Shown here: positions 35,417-43,941 of the stretch, one piece after another
Position numbering within the stretch: position 1 is the first letter of the stretch
Layout of the letters: each line of letters opens with the position of its first letter
DNA from: Bog-756 sp963812525
GTDB taxonomy: Bacteria; Actinomycetota; Acidimicrobiia; Acidimicrobiales; RAAP-2
Reading direction: 5' to 3'
Assembly (NCBI GenBank): GCA_963812525.1
Contig: CAWEVL010000011.1
Span: forward strand, 1,116,001-1,180,000
DNA: 64,000 nucleotides
The notes under the pieces: generated by a model
What the model was told of the DNA's origin: nothing
Seen by the model: the letters and a program-made list of their open reading frames with translations, nothing else
Databases searched by the model: none
Position numbers and translations under genes: made by a program

Positions 35417-35446
35417 GGGACAGACCACGTCGGTGCTCCCTACAAT
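35417..35446 (+). promoter_or_regulatory. putative leaderless promoter of the DUF2510 gene
   Basis: GGGACA (35417-35422) and TACAAT (35441-35446) with an 18-bp spacer; the -10 ends six bases before GTG 35453. TACAAT is close to the actinobacterial consensus TANNNT. No ribosome binding site is present, consistent with leaderless translation. Confidence 0.5.
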
Positions 35447-35452
35447 TCCAAC

Positions 35453-35959
35453 GTGCCCGAATCCCGCATCGGTCCGCCTCCCGGCTGGTACCTCGATCCC
35501 ATCGAGGGTCGAACCATGCGATGGTGGGACGGCGTGGCTTGGACCGATCACCGGTCGGTGATCGGTCAGGGTGCCCTGCGCACCGGCCCGGCAACCGGCG
35601 ATGTTCGGTCGGGGCGCGGCCGCACATTGAAGATTTTGATCGGTCTGACATTCTTGGCCGTTCCCGTGAACTGGGCCACCATCGCGTGGGCCAACAGGGC
35701 ATCCCAGGGAGTAACGCAGTGCAACGCCGCGCCGACTTGGGACCAATCCGTGCTCGGCACCTACATTCCCCTGACCTTTGTAGCCGTCTCGCTCGGCTGT
35801 CTGATCGCCGCATTCGTGACTCGTAGAAGGACCCGGAACGTCAACCCGAGACCGATCGGAGTGGGAACGGTCGTGCTGGCCATGATCGGGTTGCTCGCCG
35901 CCGTGGTCTCGGGGATTCTCGCCGCGTTCAGCGTCGGCTGGATCAACGTGTGCTTCTAG
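35453..35959 (+). CDS. DUF2510 domain membrane protein
   Basis: 168 residues. The N-terminal DUF2510 motif is PPGWYLDPIEGRTMRWWDG followed by WTDH, a short actinobacterial cytosolic module. Three membrane segments follow: TLKILIGLTFLAVPVNWATI, YIPLTFVAVSLGCLIAAFV and VVLAMIGLLAAVVSGILAAF. Proteins of this kind are common in actinobacteria, often envelope-associated, but have no assigned function. GTG 35453 is preceded by a -10-like TACAAT rather than a ribosome binding site. No operon partner. Confidence 0.85.
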   Translation: MPESRIGPPPGWYLDPIEGRTMRWWDGVAWTDHRSVIGQGALRTGPATGDVRSGRGRTLKILIGLTFLAVPVNWATIAWANRASQGVTQCNAAPTWDQSVLGTYIPLTFVAVSLGCLIAAFVTRRRTRNVNPRPIGVGTVVLAMIGLLAAVVSGILAAFSVGWINVCF

Positions 35960-36133
35960 ACGACTTCTTCACCGGGAGGTCGGTGACGAGCTGGCCGATA
36001 ATTTGGGGTCTGAGCAGGGGATACGAGGGTACGGTCCGGTCTCGGGGACTCGTGGTGAGTGCTCAGCAGTCAAGTAATGGACGCCGTGCGCCGATAAGAC
36101 GGGTAGAGGGGCGTTGAGCGCGTGGGAGAAGCC

Positions 36134-36283
36134 ATGGACCACAACCCCAGGACCTGCATGATCTGCTTGCGCAACGACCGAGTGAGGTTCGATGCGGAGA
36201 GCAGCAACCACTTCGTACCCCATTACTGCGAGGCGGCCTACCCCCTGTTCAAGCTCTACCCGGTCGTCCGGGAGCCGATCTGA
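36134..36283 (+). CDS. 49-residue putative zinc-binding protein
   Basis: A very small gene. Protein: MDHNPRTCMICLRNDRVRFD, a middle with NHFVPHYCEAAYP, ending VVREPI. The Cys pair (CMIC) plus His/Cys (HFVPHYC) form a candidate single zinc site. The ribosome binding site GGGAGAAG lies about five bases before ATG 36134, and the stop overlaps the next start as TGATG, so it is very likely translated and coupled to the downstream gene. No family is recognised. It resembles the minimal Cys/His proteins used as adaptors. Confidence 0.65.
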   Translation: MDHNPRTCMICLRNDRVRFDAESSNHFVPHYCEAAYPLFKLYPVVREPI

Positions 36284-36597
36284 TGCAACCGGCAATGGCA
36301 AAACGGGCGCAACCCCTTGAGGAGCGTCGGACGAGCGCCGATACGGGCATCAGCTACAGGCTGTTCACCGACGACCAGCTCATCATCGAGCGTCGCCGCC
36401 TGAAACTCCAGCTCGATGAGCTCACAATGAATCCGGGGAGTTCCCCGGTCGTCAGTCAGATCCTGGTCAACATGGAGCAGGAAATCGAGCACATGACGGA
36501 TGAGCTGGGACAACGGGCCATTTCCCGCCATCCGTCGTCGGGCATGAGCATCCTCCGGCGCTTCCGTTCGATGTCTTGGCCGACCGACGCCAGCTAG
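36283..36597 (+). CDS. hypothetical helical protein coupled to the 49-residue zinc protein
   Basis: 104 residues. The middle is a helical pair (YRLFTDDQLIIERRRLKLQL, NMEQEIEHMTDELGQRAI) suggestive of a coiled coil or dimer. Both ends are basic and disordered. ATG 36283 shares one base with the upstream stop (TGATG), showing translational coupling. No recognisable family; the two genes form a miniature operon and may act as one unit. Confidence 0.65.
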   Translation: MQPAMAKRAQPLEERRTSADTGISYRLFTDDQLIIERRRLKLQLDELTMNPGSSPVVSQILVNMEQEIEHMTDELGQRAISRHPSSGMSILRRFRSMSWPTDAS

Positions 36598-36912
36598 GGG
36601 CGGCACTACGACATCAGGCGAACACCGGAGTGATGAAAGACTGGTTACTGACCTCAGCATCGATGTCACCTGACACTCCGACCCATCCAGGGGCGCAGGC
36701 TCTCGTGGCTCCCGACCATGCGGCAACTGGGCATCGCACACTGCCGGCGCCGGGCATCTGGCGGTCGATTCCGGCCTCCACACCGACTCAGAGTCCAAGA
36801 GAGGCCGGGTGGGCGGACTGGTAGACGTCGCCGACACATCGATTGTCCCTGTCAACCGTGGACGTACCGACGAGACCGAGATCACGGTCCAGTCGACTCA
36901 CAGACTGCCAGC
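36598..36912. other. intergenic stretch before the TetR operator
   Basis: No convincing gene on either strand. Open frames here are short and Pro/Arg-rich. The 3' end merges into the operator and promoter of the TetR/MFS operon. Confidence 0.4.
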
Positions 36913-36937
36913 GAACATGTTCGTCACGAACGTGTTC
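36913..36937 (+). promoter_or_regulatory. palindromic operator of the TetR gene
   Basis: A 25-bp near-perfect palindrome: left half GAACATGTTCGT, central C at 36925, right half ACGAACGTGTTC, with one mismatch between the halves. Inside it are the perfect palindromes GAACATGTTC (36913-36922) and ACGAACGTGTTCGT (36926-36939). TATCAT (36942-36947) follows and ends six bases before ATG 36954. The operator covers the -35/spacer region, so the TetR protein probably represses its own operon with MFS efflux. Confidence 0.7.
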
Positions 36938-36953
36938 GTGATATCATGGCCGG

Positions 36954-37685
36954 ATGAGCGCAGCATCGACACAGCCGGTCAGCCGTCGAGAACGCCCGGC
37001 CAAGGCCCCACTGAGCCGGAAGGCGATCGTGGAGGCGGCGGTCAGACTGCTTCGCACCGAAGGTCTGGAGCGACTCACCATGCGCCGACTGGCCACCGCC
37101 CTGGACACCGGGGCGGGCTCGCTCTACGTCTACTTTCGCAATGTCGAGCACCTGTATGCGGCACTGCTCGACGAGCTCCTCGGCGACGTCGACCTGTCTC
37201 CCGACCGCCCCGATGGACCGTGGCAGGATCGCCTGTCCACGGTGCTGGGGTCCTACACCAGGGTCCTCTTCGACAATCCGAACATTGCCCGGTTGAGTAT
37301 CTATACGCGGCCGAGCGGACCGAACAGTCTCCGCCTCTTGGAGTCGCTGCTCACGCTGCTCGACGAAGCGGGAATTGAGCCCGGCGCCGCCGCCTGGGGG
37401 GTCGACCTGCTCCTCCAGTACGCCACGGCCACGGCCGCCGAGCAGGGGACGAGGGACCAGCGGACTGAAGCCGGCGGCGAGGAATCCGACATGGAGGCTG
37501 CGTTGGAAGCAGTGACGGCTGAGGCGTATCCCCGAATCTGCGCGCTGAAGGGCGTACTCCTCGCCGGTGAGGCCGAGGAACGGTTCCGCTGGGGTATCGA
37601 CGTATTGCTCGCCGGGATCGCCGCCGCACCAAGCGCTCACGTGCCCCGCTCGTATGTGGTGAACGACGGCCAGGACGAACGGTGA
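36954..37685 (+). CDS. TetR family repressor of the efflux operon
   Basis: 243 residues. The N-terminal HTH is complete: RKAIVEAAVRLLRTEGLERL, TMRRLATALDTGAGSLYVYF with the classical Y-x-Y/H-F recognition-helix end. A long helical C-terminal domain follows (TetR_C class). A palindromic operator overlaps its promoter. The next gene is an MFS exporter overlapping as GTGA. This is the usual arrangement of drug-inducible efflux, and the ligand is likely a hydrophobic toxin or cell metabolite. It is not related to the two unusual TetR-like paralogues at 4940 and 7390. Confidence 0.92.
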   Translation: MSAASTQPVSRRERPAKAPLSRKAIVEAAVRLLRTEGLERLTMRRLATALDTGAGSLYVYFRNVEHLYAALLDELLGDVDLSPDRPDGPWQDRLSTVLGSYTRVLFDNPNIARLSIYTRPSGPNSLRLLESLLTLLDEAGIEPGAAAWGVDLLLQYATATAAEQGTRDQRTEAGGEESDMEAALEAVTAEAYPRICALKGVLLAGEAEERFRWGIDVLLAGIAAAPSAHVPRSYVVNDGQDER

Positions 37686-39130
37686 GCGCCACCGCCGTCT
37701 CGGAGTCCATCCAAGGGGAGGGCACTGACCCGTCTCGGCTGACAACGCGCCTACGGATCATCCTCGCCGTCATCGTGATCGCCGACGTTCTCGACTTGAT
37801 GGACAGTACGATCACCAATATCGCGGCGCCCACCATCGTGCACAACATCGGCGGAGGTGAATCACTCATCAAGTGGCTGGGGGCCAGCTACGCCCTGGCC
37901 ATGGGTGTCCTCCTCGTGGTGGGCGGCCGCCTGGGCGACCGCTACGGCAGGCGCAGGACGTTCCTCGTCGGCATCGTCGGCTTCGTGGCGTCGTCCCTTC
38001 TGTGCGGGCTCTCTGTCTCTCCGGCAATGCTCATCGGCTCCCGACTGGTCCAGGGATCCTTCGGGGCGCTGCTCATACCCCAGGGCATCAGCATCCTGAC
38101 TGCCACCTTCACCCGTGCACAGCTCCCTCGGGCGTTCACGATTTTCGGGCCGGTGATGGGCATTTCTGCCGTGCTCGGCCCGATCGTCGCCGGGTTTGTC
38201 ATCGACGCCAACATCGGCGGTCTGACCTGGCGTCCGATCTTCCTGATCAACATCGTTCTTGGCACTGCGGGGTTCGTCGCAGCCGTCAAGTTCCTACCGC
38301 ACGACGCCCCGGACACGGACGTGGTGATCGACGGGCTCGGCGCCGGATTGTTGGGCGCCGGCATGCTCGGACTGATGTTCGGGCTCATCCAAGGTTCGAC
38401 GGCAGGTTGGACAACCGGCCCGATCCTTTCCCTGGTGGCAGGGACGACGTTCATCGGTGGGTTCTGCATCCGCCAGCGCACCGAGACACACCCGCTGATC
38501 ATCCCGTCCCTCCTGAAGAACCGGGGATTCACGGCCGGCCTGCTCCTGGGTTTCGCCTACTTTGCCGCGGTCAACGGATTTGCCTATGTCGTTTCCCTGT
38601 TCTTCCAGACGGCGCTCGGGCTGTCACCATCACACGCGGCACTCGGGCTGGCTCCGGTGATGTTCGGGATCATCGGTGCCAGCCTCGTCGGTCGGCCGCT
38701 GATCGGGGCGCTGGGCCGCCGGCTGGTCGTTCTCGGCCTGGCCCTCACCCTGGCCGGGGCCGTCGGACTCTGGGTGACGGTTGCCCTCCAGGGCATCACG
38801 GTGAGCCTCTGGGCCATGGCGCCGTCCCTGCTAGTGGTCGGCATCGGCATGGGTGCCTGCTTCGCCAGCATTTACGACGTTGCGCTCGGCAACATCGCTC
38901 CTTCCGAAGGGGGGAGTGCCAGTGGCACGTTGAGTGCGGTCCAGCAGCTCGCGGCCGCAGTTGGGGCCGCGGTTGTCACCACCGTCTACTTCAGTCAACG
39001 CGCCACCCAAGGACCGACACACGCCATGACGGTGAGCATCGCAATTATTGGGGGCATCGCCGCGCTCTGTCTCAGTCTGGTGTGGTTGTTGCCGCGAGAT
39101 GCGCCTCCGGAGGAATCGTCCGGCACCTGA
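37682..39130 (+). CDS. MFS drug/H+ antiporter, DHA2 (14-TM) type
   Basis: 482 residues with about 14 membrane segments. The first reads LRIILAVIVIADVLDLMDST with the D-x-T/S of DHA2 motif D1. GGRLGDRYGRRRTFLVGI is motif A, and GPVMGISAVLGPIVAGFVI is motif C (antiporter motif). GTG 37682 overlaps the TetR stop (GTGA), indicating co-transcription and coupling. Expected to export hydrophobic compounds using the proton gradient; specificity cannot be predicted. The C-terminus is short and polar. Confidence 0.93.
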   Translation: MSATAVSESIQGEGTDPSRLTTRLRIILAVIVIADVLDLMDSTITNIAAPTIVHNIGGGESLIKWLGASYALAMGVLLVVGGRLGDRYGRRRTFLVGIVGFVASSLLCGLSVSPAMLIGSRLVQGSFGALLIPQGISILTATFTRAQLPRAFTIFGPVMGISAVLGPIVAGFVIDANIGGLTWRPIFLINIVLGTAGFVAAVKFLPHDAPDTDVVIDGLGAGLLGAGMLGLMFGLIQGSTAGWTTGPILSLVAGTTFIGGFCIRQRTETHPLIIPSLLKNRGFTAGLLLGFAYFAAVNGFAYVVSLFFQTALGLSPSHAALGLAPVMFGIIGASLVGRPLIGALGRRLVVLGLALTLAGAVGLWVTVALQGITVSLWAMAPSLLVVGIGMGACFASIYDVALGNIAPSEGGSASGTLSAVQQLAAAVGAAVVTTVYFSQRATQGPTHAMTVSIAIIGGIAALCLSLVWLLPRDAPPEESSGT

Positions 39131-39457
39131 GCCACTATTCCGACGATCCGATCGGGTACGACCGACCCCGCCAGGTCGGAGGGACACCCCCGGCCGGTGC
39201 GGACGCCCTGCTCCCCTCCCCATCCCCGGCCGTTTGTCGTGTGACCTCGGGATGCCGCTGCGCTCGCGGTCACCTTGGCAAACTCCCGTTCCCGCCGGCA
39301 AGGTTCCCCTTTGCCCGCGCCGGCGCCGGACTGACGACCGCCGGGCTGCACGACACCGGCGTTGCGACTGTGCTTCCGCCCGTGCCGGCGACGAGCGATC
39401 GACCGGCTGACTGGCTATGTTGGGCGAGCGGTGGCTGAGGCCAGAGAGGGGGGTTCA
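39131..39457. other. intergenic stretch before the substrate-binding protein
   Basis: No gene is supported. The region is GC-rich with dense short inverted repeats but no single strong stem. The promoter for the binding protein and its short leader frame must lie here. Confidence 0.4.
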
Positions 39458-39514
39458 GTGAAGGTCATTTCTGCCCCACCGGTTCGACCCGTCCACCGGG
39501 AAGGGGCGCAATGA
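39458..39514 (+). CDS. possible 18-residue leader peptide overlapping the binding-protein start
   Basis: GTG 39458 has GAGAGGGGGG upstream and encodes VKVISAPPVRPVHREGAQ, then TGA at 39512-39514, which overlaps ATG 39511 as ATGA. The overlap and good ribosome binding site allow translational coupling to the secreted binding protein. Only this single instance is seen, so it may be fortuitous. Confidence 0.3.
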   Translation: MKVISAPPVRPVHREGAQ

Positions 39515-40980
39515 GACACGGGAACCCGACAGGGCCACCGCGGCGAGCGCGGAGACGGCGGGTCCGATCCGTGCGGATCCGGACACTGGCGGTGGCGGGC
39601 TCGGCCGTCTTCCTGGCCGCCGGCCTGACGACGACCTCCGCGGCCCCGTCCACGAGAGCCTCATTCTCGCCGATCAGCTCAGCCAGTACATCCAGCCGTG
39701 GGGTGACCAAGCACGGCATCGCCGTGGTCTTTCCGGTGGTTGCGCTCAACTCACTGGCCGGCCGGGAGGGTTTCGCCGAGGACGCCGAGTACGGAGAGCA
39801 GACCAAGGCCATCAACCTCTTCGTCAAGCAGGTCAACCAGGGCGGGGGCATCCACGGCCGGAAGATCGATCCCATCATCAGCAGCTATGACCCGACCAAC
39901 GAACTACAGATGCGGTCATTGTGCAAAACCTGGACGCAGGGATCGCCAGCGGCCTTCGCCGTGCTGGATGGCCTCGGGGCCTGGACCGGGGACAACCAGC
40001 TCTGCGTGACCCAGGAGGGCCATACCCCGTTCATCGGCGCGTGGTCGACAGTCACCAATTGGACCAGGGAAGGCTCGCCCTACCTTTGGTGGACCGGTCC
40101 CGACCAGGCGACCGTCCTGCAGGCCGTGGTCAACTGGGGACTGAGCGCCCACCTGATCGGTGGCACCAGCAAGGTGGGAGTCATCGCCGGCAGCCGGGCC
40201 TCGGATCAGGTAGCCCTCAACACCTATCTCCTTCCGGATCTCCGCAGCGCCGGCGTCGATCCGATCGTGAAGACCATCGACGCCGACCCCAACGACACGG
40301 CGACGACCGGTACCCAGTCGCCCCTGGTCATCCAACAGCTCCGCAGCGCCGGCGTCACCTCGATCATCCCGCTGATGCCGTTCAATGTGTTCTTCCCGGT
40401 GCTCCAGGCCGAAACGGCGCAACAGTACTTCCCTCGGCTCCTCCTCAGCGACTACGAGTCGAGCATCCTGTCATCGCTCGGGCTCATCCCGGTCCCCTAC
40501 GCCAAGGCCCTCGACGGCCAAGAGGGAGTCACCACCGAGACCCTGGGCGGGATCGACGACGACCGACCCCAGAGCCAGGGCGGCTACGACACCGCCGTGC
40601 GCCAGTGCTGGACGGTCTGGCACAAGGTCTACCCGCAGGTGCCACCCGGCAACATGAACGACTTCATCGAGGAGCAGGGGCCAATTGTCGGCTGGTGCCA
40701 GGCCATCCATCTCTTCGAGACCGCGGCCACAGCCGCCGGGCCCGACCTCAATCGGCGCACCTTTGTGGCGGCCATGTCCCGGATCCACAACTATCCCGGG
40801 ACGTGGTCCCCCGTGCTCAGCTACGGCCCGAACAAGCGCTACGGACCCACCGAGTACCAGGTGGTCAAGCTGCACATCAACTCGCCGCCATCCTCGCTCT
40901 GCAAGCAGGGTGCGGGCCAGCCGCCACCGGCCACCTGCTGGGTCAGCGTCCAGCCCTGGGCGCCGCTGCCGGCCGGCTGA
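39511..40980 (+). CDS. secreted type 1 periplasmic substrate-binding protein
   Basis: 489 residues. A long twin-basic n-region (RRARRRRVRSVRIR) and signal peptide (TLAVAGSAVFLAAGLTTTSA) precede a Peripla_BP_6-like fold (IAVVFPVVALNSLAGREGFA, VKQVNQGGGIHGRKIDPIIS, KVGVIAGSRASDQVALNTYL). Cys residues at the C-terminus (SSLCKQGAGQPPPATCWVS) may form a disulphide. GGGAAGGGGCGC precedes ATG 39511. Such proteins deliver amino acids, amides or aromatic acids to ABC importers or act as sensors; no permease or ATPase is adjacent. It resembles the partial protein at 1-492. Confidence 0.85.
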   Translation: MRHGNPTGPPRRARRRRVRSVRIRTLAVAGSAVFLAAGLTTTSAAPSTRASFSPISSASTSSRGVTKHGIAVVFPVVALNSLAGREGFAEDAEYGEQTKAINLFVKQVNQGGGIHGRKIDPIISSYDPTNELQMRSLCKTWTQGSPAAFAVLDGLGAWTGDNQLCVTQEGHTPFIGAWSTVTNWTREGSPYLWWTGPDQATVLQAVVNWGLSAHLIGGTSKVGVIAGSRASDQVALNTYLLPDLRSAGVDPIVKTIDADPNDTATTGTQSPLVIQQLRSAGVTSIIPLMPFNVFFPVLQAETAQQYFPRLLLSDYESSILSSLGLIPVPYAKALDGQEGVTTETLGGIDDDRPQSQGGYDTAVRQCWTVWHKVYPQVPPGNMNDFIEEQGPIVGWCQAIHLFETAATAAGPDLNRRTFVAAMSRIHNYPGTWSPVLSYGPNKRYGPTEYQVVKLHINSPPSSLCKQGAGQPPPATCWVSVQPWAPLPAG

Positions 40981-41004
40981 TCGGTCGCCACCACCCCCGA
41001 GTAG

Positions 41005-41318
41005 GCACCGACCTGTCGACCGTCGACCTGTCAGGAACCGACCTGACTGGATCCAATCTGACCGATGCCACGTTGGAGCTTACCGAACCCATCGGCACGT
41101 TCCCTACGAGCCTCGCTGGGGCAAACCTCAGTCTCGTGGACCTCAGCGGCACGGATATCGGCATGGCCGATCTGTCGCCGACAGACCTCGACCGTGCACA
41201 CCTGACGGCGACGGGGTTGGTACCAGCAGTCGAGTCGTGCTTCACACCAGCCCATAGGGTGCTGCGGTCACATGGCCTCTGCCAGCTGCCCAACCGGGGC
41301 AACTCCCGGCACTTGTAG
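41005..41318 (+). pseudogene. pentapeptide-repeat protein fragment
   Basis: In one frame the sequence reads GTDLSTVDLSGTDLTGSNLT, then AGANLSLVDLSGTDIGMADL and SPTDLDRAHL, i.e. pentapeptide repeats in two blocks interrupted as in the complete protein at 5884-6960. No start codon or signal peptide precedes it; the frame runs in from the end of the binding-protein gene. After the repeats a Cys-containing tail follows to a stop at 41318. I interpret it as a truncated relative of the 5884-6960 protein. Confidence 0.6.
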
Positions 41319-41545
41319 CCGGGCGTCGGGATCGGTGTTCCGGATCGGGACGACTTCGGTGAAGTGCTTCGTTGCCGACGGCGTTGGCCACCGGGCCAGG
41401 GCACCGTTCCGGTCACGGTCAACTGAGTCTCGCCCCCGACGACGGGTAGAAACGTCTCCACAGGCCCCGATGTTCGATGGGGGCGGGCACCCGCCCCGTC
41501 CACCGGGTTCTAAAGCCAAACCCGGGCGAAGCCGATGCCTTTGAC

Positions 41546-41743
41546 ATGACCAGCGAAGAGGAAGAGTTCAAGTCGCGGATGATCGAGCTGTATGCCAGGC
41601 AGGGCGCCAAGTGCGCCATCTGCGAGGTATGGCTCCGGCCCCTTCCCGACTTTGACGGCGCCTTCGATCGGCCGTACAGCGACTCCGCTCGGCTCCTTTG
41701 TCCCGACTGCTCGGAGTTTGACCTGTCACTCCTTACGGCTTAG
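41546..41743 (+). CDS. small Cys-pair zinc-binding protein
   Basis: 65 residues. EEEEFKSRMIELYARQGAKC leads to the pair CAIC, and LLCPDCSEFDLSLL gives CPDC, like the treble clef of HNH-type zinc fingers without the catalytic His residues. The start at ATG 41546 is the first in a sensible context; no strong ribosome binding site. No family assigned. It precedes an SRPBCC gene by about 100 bp. Confidence 0.6.
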   Translation: MTSEEEEFKSRMIELYARQGAKCAICEVWLRPLPDFDGAFDRPYSDSARLLCPDCSEFDLSLLTA

Positions 41744-41850
41744 CCGCAAGACAGGACAGGGCGACCGGCCCGAGTTCCTCAGTGCACATCGGCGGTAAGC
41801 CGTCTGACCCGGTTCGACACCCGTCGGGACATGTAGTGGACTTTCGGCCC

Positions 41851-42321
41851 ATGACCAAGAGGCTCGAGATCTCCCGTCACATCGCCGCCCGGCCAGAGTT
41901 GGTGTACGCGGCAATCTCCGACGTGACACGCATGGGCGAGTGGTCAGAGGAGTGTTATCTCTGCGCATGGGATGAGACCTATGACGGTCCGGTGGTCGGC
42001 GCCACCTTCAACGGCCACAACCGCCACGGCGGGCACCAATGGACCACCCAGGGCAGGGTCATCGAGGCCGACGCTGGGCGGGCGTTCGCCTTTGAGTGCT
42101 CGATGGTGGATGTCCACTACGCGACCTGGGGCTATCGCATTGAACCGACACCGTCGGGGTGCCGGGTGACCGAGTGGAACGACGATCTCCGGCCGGAGTC
42201 CGCCATGGAGCTGAGCAAGCAGATCTCCGGTGTGAATGACCGTACGGAGCGAAACCGCCAGACCATGAGCGGCACCCTGGAGCGTCTCGCCGAACACCTC
42301 GAGAGTCGATCGGCTCCTTGA
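41851..42321 (+). CDS. SRPBCC (START/polyketide cyclase-like) family protein
   Basis: 156 residues with the helix-grip fold. Opening strand KRLEISRHIAARPELVYAAI, then DVTRMGEWSEECYLCAWDE, middle GHNRHGGHQWTTQGRVIEAD, and closing helix MSGTLERLAEHLESR. SRPBCC proteins bind hydrophobic ligands such as lipids, sterols or aromatic intermediates in a deep pocket; some act as cyclases. ATG 41851 is chosen by alignment to the fold; the frame extends upstream to 41782. No operon partner is evident. Confidence 0.82.
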   Translation: MTKRLEISRHIAARPELVYAAISDVTRMGEWSEECYLCAWDETYDGPVVGATFNGHNRHGGHQWTTQGRVIEADAGRAFAFECSMVDVHYATWGYRIEPTPSGCRVTEWNDDLRPESAMELSKQISGVNDRTERNRQTMSGTLERLAEHLESRSAP

Positions 42322-42357
42322 TGGCGTGTGGCGGCCGCAACGTGGAACGGGAACGAA

Positions 42358-43275
42358 TCAGCCAGCAACGGCAGCCGCGTAGGCGGCGATACCGACGACC
42401 GGAGCATTCATAGGCTTCCCGCCCATCGACCCCTCGAAGGGTGCGCTGCCAAACGAGAACACTCCGCCGTCCAGGGCCGCCAGCCAGTAGCCCTGGCCAT
42501 CCGGGGTGGCGGCGATGCCCACCATCGCTGCGTTGAGCCGCGTCCCACCCATCGACCCGTAGAACGAGGCATCGCCGAACGAGAACACCCCACCGTCGGA
42601 GGCCACGAGCCAGTAGCCGTGGCCATCGGGAGTAGCTGCGATCCCCACTACCGGTGCATTGAGTCGTGTCCCACCCATTGACCCGTAGAACGGAGCGTCG
42701 CCGAACGAGAACACTCCACCGTCCCCTGCCACCAGCCAATAGCCCTGGCCATCCGGCGTGGCCGCCATCCCCACCACCGATGCATTGAGGGTCGTGGCGG
42801 TGAGTCCACCGAACGGCACCGCGTCACCGCAGCCCATGACGGCTCCGTTCGAGCTCGTCACCAACAATCCGCTTCCAGTAGGCGACGAAGCCATTCCCGT
42901 CCACTGCCCCGCCGCTCCGTTCAGGCTCGTGCAGCCGGTCTGAAGAGCTGGCCCAGCCTGGCCGAACGCCGTGGAAGACCGGAAGGCGTTGAGGAGCCAG
43001 TACCCGTTCCCGCTTGGCGTCGAAGCGATCCCGACGCACCCCTGCACCGGATCGCGGGTACTCGGTGATTGCGGAGAGAAGTCGCAGGCTCCTGGAGGCG
43101 TTGCCCCTGAGCCATAGAACGGGGCACCAAAGGAGAACACGCCCCCGTCAGCACCTGCGAGCCAATAGCCAGGTGTCGGCCGAGGTGGTGCGGCGTTGGC
43201 CGGTGTTGCGCCCACCCACAACGCCACAACCGAGGCGAGCGCCAGAACGGCCAGCGTTCGACGAACTGTCGTCAC
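42358..43275 (-). CDS. secreted YWLVAxDGGVFSFG-repeat protein
   Basis: 305 residues from GTG 43275, with GAGGAGG upstream. The signal peptide (RRTLAVLALASVVALWVGAT, cleavage near ANAAP) is followed by modules of about 45 residues: YWLVAxDGGVFSFGDAPFYG, SMGGTRLNAPVVGIAATPDG. At least four full modules and partial ones with CDFSPQ and GCTSLNG are seen, and two Cys pairs occur early. Each module probably forms one blade of a propeller-like secreted structure. Identical modules are fused to a phosphatase at 48497-51097 and to a collagen-like protein at 51931-53022. Function is unknown; adhesion or surface recognition is plausible. Confidence 0.85.
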   Translation of the reverse strand: MTTVRRTLAVLALASVVALWVGATPANAAPPRPTPGYWLAGADGGVFSFGAPFYGSGATPPGACDFSPQSPSTRDPVQGCVGIASTPSGNGYWLLNAFRSSTAFGQAGPALQTGCTSLNGAAGQWTGMASSPTGSGLLVTSSNGAVMGCGDAVPFGGLTATTLNASVVGMAATPDGQGYWLVAGDGGVFSFGDAPFYGSMGGTRLNAPVVGIAATPDGHGYWLVASDGGVFSFGDASFYGSMGGTRLNAAMVGIAATPDGQGYWLAALDGGVFSFGSAPFEGSMGGKPMNAPVVGIAAYAAAVAG

Positions 43276-43498
43276 GGAAACCTCCTCACCACTCGCTGGA
43301 GCGAATCTACCAAACCCGGGCCCAGCCAGGCTTTCCCTCCGATGGCAGATCAATCATCGGCCCCTGGTGGCCGCAAGGGTCGCCGGGAGGGCCCCGACAC
43401 GCCGGATCAGTCATCCTCGAACCTACCTTGGCGACAGTCTGTGCTCCCGGTACTACGTTCCGATTGCCGCGGCGGCAGCGCCCGGTCAAGATGTAGTC

Positions 43499-43789
43499 GT
43501 GGCGGGCACCCTCCGATTCGAGGTCGCAAAGGCCAGGTTCAGTTGGGGAGCGTTTGCCCGCGACCAATGGCTGGGAAGGACATCGGTGAGCGGCCGCTAT
43601 GAGAATCCTGTGCATGGACCGTCAGTTGTGGTGCAGAACGCAAACGGGGAGAAGACGGTCCTGGAGGTGACCAAGACCGTGAAAGAGGCCCGGGATCGGG
43701 TCACCGCCATTGAGGAGGACTTCAACACGCTGAGCACCGAGCAGTGGTGTGAGCGCTACCACGTTCCGCTTTCCTTTGTGACAGGGTGA
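43499..43789 (+). CDS. hypothetical single-domain protein, PH-like appearance
   Basis: 96 residues from GTG 43499. Strand-rich start (AGTLRFEVAKARFSWGAFAR), then GRYENPVHGPSVVVQNANGE and a final helix (KTVKEARDRVTAIEEDFNTL) ending YHVPLSFVTG. The pattern resembles a small PH-like domain. The frame is open further upstream, but that part overlaps the repeat-protein promoter and has no start with a ribosome binding site. The family is not confirmed. Confidence 0.55.
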   Translation: MAGTLRFEVAKARFSWGAFARDQWLGRTSVSGRYENPVHGPSVVVQNANGEKTVLEVTKTVKEARDRVTAIEEDFNTLSTEQWCERYHVPLSFVTG

Positions 43790-43941
43790 TCCCAACGCGC
43801 CGGAGCGGTGGCTTCGAGGACGGCTCGACCGATCGGGATGGCCACATGGGCGAACGGACTGGACCAGGGGGCCCTCGCTACGGCTCTCCTCGTTCCCGCC
43901 ATCGGCGTCCGCGCCGTTCCAAAAGGCGGCAGAATGTCTGA

